64,000 nt of DNA from CAWACP01 sp963832965 (GTDB lineage: Bacteria > Acidobacteriota > Terriglobia > Bryobacterales > Bryobacteraceae), in the NCBI GenBank assembly GCA_963832965.1, contig CAWHVW010000003.1, positions 868,001 to 932,000 on the forward strand, given 5' to 3'. Each line of letters opens with the position of its first letter. Position 1 is the first letter of the stretch. Under the pieces are notes generated by a model. The model was not told the origin of the DNA. It did not search any database and saw only the letters and a program-made list of their open reading frames with translations. Both the position numbers and the translations under genes were made by a program. Shown in pieces: positions 60,095-64,000 of the stretch.

Positions 60095-62893
60095 ATGAAC
60101 GTTACCAACGGCGTAACTATCTCCCACTACACGATTCTCGAAAAGCTCGGCGAGGGTGGCATGGGAGAGGTATGGAAGGCGCAGGATATCCGTCTGGGCC
60201 GAATCGTCGCCATAAAAATTCTGCCTCCCGACAAAACGGCGGACCGGGATCGCAGACTTCGTTTCACTCAGGAGGCAAAAGCCGCCTCCGCCCTGAACCA
60301 TCCGAACATCGTGACCATTCATGAAATCGATTCCATCGGCGGGCACGAGTTCATGGTCATGGAGCTGGTCAACGGCAAGCCGCTCTCCACGCTGATTCAC
60401 AAAAACAGCGGGATGCCGCTGCAGGAAGCGCTTCGATGCGCCATCGCGATTGCGGACGCTCTGGGCGCCGCTCACGCCGCCGGCATTGTGCATCGCGACC
60501 TCAAGCCCGCCAACGTCATGGTGACGGAAACGGGTCTGGTGAAGTTGCTTGATTTCGGTTTGGCCAAACTTTTCGAGCCGGTGGATTCCGCCGCGCCCGC
60601 AAGCGACCCGAGCGACCCGAACACGCCCACCGCGCTTATGTCCGCGCAGACCGAGGAGAGCGTCATTGTGGGGACCATCGCCTACATGTCGCCCGAGCAG
60701 GCGCTGTCGCAGCGTCTGGACCCCCGTTCGGACATCTTCGCTTTCGGTTCCGTGCTCTACGAAATGGCCACCGGCAAGCGTGCGTTTGAGGCCGGCAGCA
60801 AGCTGGGTACGCTATCCGCCATTCTCCATGTGGAGCCCCGGCCCATGCGGGAAACGAATCCGGAACTTCCCGAGGAGTTCGAACAAATTGTCGCTCGATG
60901 CCTGCGAAAGGACGCGGCCCGGCGCTACCAACAGATCGACGAGGTGAAGGCCGCGCTTCAGGACCTGAAGGAGGAATCGCAGACCAGCCGGATTCGCACT
61001 GCGTCCCGGCCCGCGCTGCCGCCGCCCGCGAAATCGCGCCGAAAGACCGTCCTCATCGCCGCCGCGGTCATCGTGGCGCTGGCGGCTATCGCGCTCGCGC
61101 TCTGGTACAAGCCATGGCGCACTGCCCCGATCGCCCAGCCGATTTCATACTCGTTTCGCCAGCTTACGTTCAGCGATGGGCTGACCTACGACCCGGCATT
61201 GTCGCGCGACGGAAGATTCATCGCCTATGCGAGCGACCGCGGCGGAAAGAACAATCTGGATATCTGGTTTCAGCAGGTGGGAAGCGAAGAGGCGATACGC
61301 CTGACGGACGACCCGGCCGACGACGACGAGCCCGACTTTTCCCCCGACGGGAGGACGGTGGCATTTCACTCGATGCGCAACCCCGCCGGCGTTTACCTGG
61401 TGGACGCGCTGGGCGGCGACGCCCGGCTGGTGACGGTTGCCGGACGCAGACCCCGCTTTTCGCCGGACGGGACCCGGATCGCATTCTGGGTGGGGCCGGC
61501 TCCGGGCCTGCCCTATGGACGAGTCGGCGTGGTCCCGGTTCTGGGCGGCGATCCGCTCTGGCTGGTGCAGCAGTTCTATGGGGCGGGATCTCCGGTATGG
61601 ACACCGGACGGGCAACATCTGTTGTTCACCGGCGCCTCGAGATCGGACCTGCAGGATTGGGATTGGTGGGTTTCGCCGGCGTCGGGTGGAAATCCCGTGA
61701 GGACGAATGTTCGCGCCGCGCTGGCCAAGGCCGGCGCCGGGCTTTCCCTGGCATTGCCTCAACCGGGTTGCTGGGATCCCTCGGGGTCGGTGGTGTTTGC
61801 CGCCGAAGAAGGAGGCGTTGAACATATCTGGCGCATTCCCATATCGCAGACAACCTGGCAACCCACCGGCGCGGCCGTCCGCATCACCGCGGGTGTGGGG
61901 GAAAGCCAGCCGGCGGTTGCCGGCGATTTGATTGCATTCGCTGGAATCGAGCGCAAGACGAATATCTGGGCGCTTCCCGTACGCGCCGATCAGGGGCGCG
62001 CGGACGGCCCCTTGCAGCCGCTCACGTCAGGCTCCTCGTCGGACTACAACCCAACAATTTCCCGTGACGGAAAGCTGCTGGTATACGAGTCGCAGAGGTC
62101 GCTTTCGTCGAGCGATTTGTGGTCGAAGGATTTAGTGACCGGCCAATCGAAACAGTTGACCGTCACCCCATGGTTCGAGTACAACCCGGCTATCAGCGGC
62201 GACCGCTCACTGGTGGCCTACACGGTATTTGAACAGCCTCCGAAGGTGACCGAGAAAGAGTGGCTCGGCGCACTGACATTGCCCGGCGGAGTTTTCCGGA
62301 AAGTCTGCGAGGAGGATTGTTTTCTTTCGTGGGGGCTCAATTCGAACGGCTCGGAACTTCTCTATTCGCCGGACGTGCGCCACCACAAATTAGCCTTGCT
62401 GAATACGACGACCGGGGTCAAACAGCCGCTGGTCGAGGATCCGGTGGACGAGCTCTTTCAGGCCAGCTTTTCGCCCGACGATCGCTGGGTTGCATTCAAT
62501 CCGCTCACACCGTCCAGCCAGACCCCGATCTTCGTGGTTCCAGCCAATGGCGGAAACTCAGTGCCTCGCGATCAGTGGATTCGAATCACCGGAGACAATA
62601 CGCAGGATGGCAAGCCGCGCTGGTCCCCGGATGGAAACCTGTTGTACTTCATCTCGGCCCGCGACGGAGTGTACTGCCTGTGGGCACAGCGGCTGGACCC
62701 GCGGACGAAGAAACCGCTGGGCGCGGCGTTTGTTGTTTATCATCTGCATGGGGTTCGCAACTCGCTGACGGAGATCCCCACGCAATATGTGTCCATTTCG
62801 GTTGGTCAGGGAAAAGTGGTGATGCCGCTGGCCGACATGAAGGGAAATGTCTGGCTGCTGGAACCGAAGCGGCCGGGGGAGCCGGGTACCTGA
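60095..62893 (+). CDS. Ser/Thr protein kinase with C-terminal WD40-like (PD40) propeller
   Basis: 932 residues from ATG 60095. Kinase domain 1-270: GEGGMGEVWKAQD (glycine loop), AIKIL (Lys), HRDLKPANVM (HRD), DFGLAK (DFG), AYMSPEQ (APE-like). A membrane span lies near 325-345 (VLIAAAVIVALAAIALALWY). Outside are TolB/PD40 repeats (LSRDGRFIAYASDRGG, FSPDGRTVAFHS, WSPDGNLLYFISARDG). This Pkn plus propeller type is common in Acidobacteriota and senses unknown signals. The longer frame from TTG 60032 is less likely. Confidence 0.92.
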   Translation: MNVTNGVTISHYTILEKLGEGGMGEVWKAQDIRLGRIVAIKILPPDKTADRDRRLRFTQEAKAASALNHPNIVTIHEIDSIGGHEFMVMELVNGKPLSTLIHKNSGMPLQEALRCAIAIADALGAAHAAGIVHRDLKPANVMVTETGLVKLLDFGLAKLFEPVDSAAPASDPSDPNTPTALMSAQTEESVIVGTIAYMSPEQALSQRLDPRSDIFAFGSVLYEMATGKRAFEAGSKLGTLSAILHVEPRPMRETNPELPEEFEQIVARCLRKDAARRYQQIDEVKAALQDLKEESQTSRIRTASRPALPPPAKSRRKTVLIAAAVIVALAAIALALWYKPWRTAPIAQPISYSFRQLTFSDGLTYDPALSRDGRFIAYASDRGGKNNLDIWFQQVGSEEAIRLTDDPADDDEPDFSPDGRTVAFHSMRNPAGVYLVDALGGDARLVTVAGRRPRFSPDGTRIAFWVGPAPGLPYGRVGVVPVLGGDPLWLVQQFYGAGSPVWTPDGQHLLFTGASRSDLQDWDWWVSPASGGNPVRTNVRAALAKAGAGLSLALPQPGCWDPSGSVVFAAEEGGVEHIWRIPISQTTWQPTGAAVRITAGVGESQPAVAGDLIAFAGIERKTNIWALPVRADQGRADGPLQPLTSGSSSDYNPTISRDGKLLVYESQRSLSSSDLWSKDLVTGQSKQLTVTPWFEYNPAISGDRSLVAYTVFEQPPKVTEKEWLGALTLPGGVFRKVCEEDCFLSWGLNSNGSELLYSPDVRHHKLALLNTTTGVKQPLVEDPVDELFQASFSPDDRWVAFNPLTPSSQTPIFVVPANGGNSVPRDQWIRITGDNTQDGKPRWSPDGNLLYFISARDGVYCLWAQRLDPRTKKPLGAAFVVYHLHGVRNSLTEIPTQYVSISVGQGKVVMPLADMKGNVWLLEPKRPGEPGT

Positions 62894-63024
62894 CAGGATG
62901 CTGAAAAAGGCTATCTGGTCCCCGCTCCGTCACCGTCGCGGTTCGGTAACCACCCGCAAACACGTAGCTATGTTTCCGAGCCGCGCGTGTAAACAAGCGG
63001 TTTTCGGGCTTTTTCAGCAGCCTG
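62894..63024 (+). mobile_element. Full-length MITE-like element of 131 bp
   Basis: It begins CAGGATGCTGAAAAAG and ends CTTTTTCAGCAGCCTG, inverted repeats that match at 15 of 16 places. Inside are CGCTCCGTCACCGTCGCGG and CCGCGCGTGTAAACAAGCGG. It lies exactly between the kinase stop (62893) and the convergent amine-oxidase stop (63026). No protein is encoded. Partial copies are at 8013, 10222, 31536, 33719 and 45401. Confidence 0.85.
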
Positions 63025-63025
63025 G

Positions 63026-64000
63026 CTAAGGGCCGAACTCGTAGGTGCTGGCTACCCAATCGGGCCGCTTCAGCGCGAAGTACGTTTCGAGCACCATTTC
63101 CGCGGTATTCAGCGCACCTTCCACCCAGCCCTGCTGATTCGACCATGCCTCGCCGCACAGAAACACGCGCGGATCGCCGCCGTCGCCGAGACTCATTTGC
63201 CGGATGCGCGGCATCACTTCCCAGCTCTTCAGGCCGGGCCTCCAGTTATGCCAGCCTCCGCCAAACGGCTCGACGTCCCAGTTGAAGTAGATGGGCCCGG
63301 CGATTGGCGCCGGGATTTCGAAGCCATGCATGTCCCACAACTGCCTCTGAAGCTGGTCGGTCATTTGTTGCCTGGAGATTTTCGGCAAACCAGGCGGTGG
63401 AAGCGGGCCGCGCCGCCCCGGCAATATCCGCGGGTCTTCATAACCGGCCCAGAACGTGTCCGCCTGTTCATCGTTCAGCGATGTCAGCACCAGCGACCGT
63501 CCATCGGGCCGCGTGCCCATGTAGTAACAGGCACGCACGGGAAGATCCGTAGTGGAATATCCGCCCCGAATCTGCATCCCCGGAGTTCTTTCCCACCACG
63601 GTTCCGTATACACCATGAACACCTTGCTGGCGCGCACGGGCTGAACGCTGGCGACGTCGGACCGGAACTCCGGGTTTTCGTTGAAGGCGGCCATGTCCAT
63701 CCGATCCAGGGCGCACTTAGGAAGCGCGAGGATCGCATATCGTGCCAGTACCGTTGAGCCTGCAATCCCGCTATCGGACGGCCCCACGGTGAGCGCAACC
63801 AGCGGCTGGCCACTGGAATTGTCCATGGCCACATCGAGAACGCGCTGACCACACATGAGGCGCCCGCCAGCGGTCTCAAACCGCTTGAGCATGATGGCAG
63901 GCAACTGGTCGTACCCCTGCTGGATGGAATAAAAAGGGGTGCCCATCATATACATCAAGGTGCCCACGATCATGGCCAGGGACGAATCGTAGAGGTTCCA
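63026..64000 (-). CDS. Flavin-containing amine oxidase, C-terminal part (cut by window edge)
   Basis: The last 325 residues of an FAD amine oxidase: GGRLMCGQRVLDVAMD, ARYAILALPKCALDRM, WDVEPFGGGWHNWRPG and the FAD-end motif RVFLCGEAWSNQQGWVEGALNTAEMVLE. These enzymes oxidise amines or amino acids with oxygen. The frame is open at the window edge (WNLYDSSLAM), so the FAD-binding N-terminus lies outside. Stop at 63026, one base from the MITE-like element. Confidence 0.85.
   Translation of the reverse strand, partial: WNLYDSSLAMIVGTLMYMMGTPFYSIQQGYDQLPAIMLKRFETAGGRLMCGQRVLDVAMDNSSGQPLVALTVGPSDSGIAGSTVLARYAILALPKCALDRMDMAAFNENPEFRSDVASVQPVRASKVFMVYTEPWWERTPGMQIRGGYSTTDLPVRACYYMGTRPDGRSLVLTSLNDEQADTFWAGYEDPRILPGRRGPLPPPGLPKISRQQMTDQLQRQLWDMHGFEIPAPIAGPIYFNWDVEPFGGGWHNWRPGLKSWEVMPRIRQMSLGDGGDPRVFLCGEAWSNQQGWVEGALNTAEMVLETYFALKRPDWVASTYEFGP

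Overview
The window looks like a chromosomal segment of an Acidobacteriota member, probably Solibacter/Bryobacter-like. This is inferred from GC-rich coding sequence, an ADOP-style 828-residue FtsX/MacB permease, a Pkn kinase fused to WD40-like repeats, large hybrid histidine kinases, a Tat-exported Gfo/Idh/MocA protein and a dispersed repeat whose reverse frame reads YRTATVTERG. No phage, plasmid, complete insertion sequence or CRISPR array is visible.

Layout. 1-5.6 kb: end of a methyltransferase, a protease-dead HtrA-like PDZ protein followed by a degenerate LuxR regulator, a secreted propeller-like protein, and a Cys-rich exported protein followed by a DsbA-like oxidoreductase. 5.7-25.9 kb, all on the minus strand: one long translation cluster (rpsL-rpsG-fusA-tuf-S10-spc-alpha operons through rpoA-rplQ). 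Between about 5.9 and 17.9 kb many of these essential genes carry single-base frameshifts, mostly insertions outside homopolymers. This looks like uncorrected long-read sequence rather than biology. adk is missing from its usual place between secY and map, where a small repeat element lies instead.

26-41.9 kb: a propeller-type hybrid kinase, a T4-lysozyme-like protein, a CBS protein, an O-methyltransferase, an exported hydrolase with an EF-hand-like loop, a DUF2383 protein, a VapBC pair, the ADOP permease, a POT transporter, an acyl-CoA dehydrogenase and an oxidoreductase. 42-49.9 kb: two more hybrid kinases, one with a long extracytoplasmic OB-fold-like array, then a small IPT/TIG protein. 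50.1-52.9 kb: the most interesting operon, made of a divergent Lgt-like membrane enzyme, a tetraether-synthase-like (MJ0619/Tes family) radical SAM protein and two paralogous small membrane proteins, the first three with overlapping reading frames. It is a candidate for modifying membrane lipids or lipoproteins. 53-56.6 kb: comF, an HNH nuclease gene, infC, murB and a SnoaL-like gene.

57-60 kb is a patchwork next to tRNA-Val(TAC): a helix-turn-helix/nucleotidyltransferase pair (possible toxin-antitoxin), decayed copies of the HTH gene and of the tRNA, and a frameshifted cupin gene. 60-64 kb holds a Ser/Thr kinase and a flavin amine oxidase cut by the window edge. Two dispersed repeat families (a MITE-like element of about 130 bp and a 19-bp palindrome) sit between genes across the window, often directly against stop codons.
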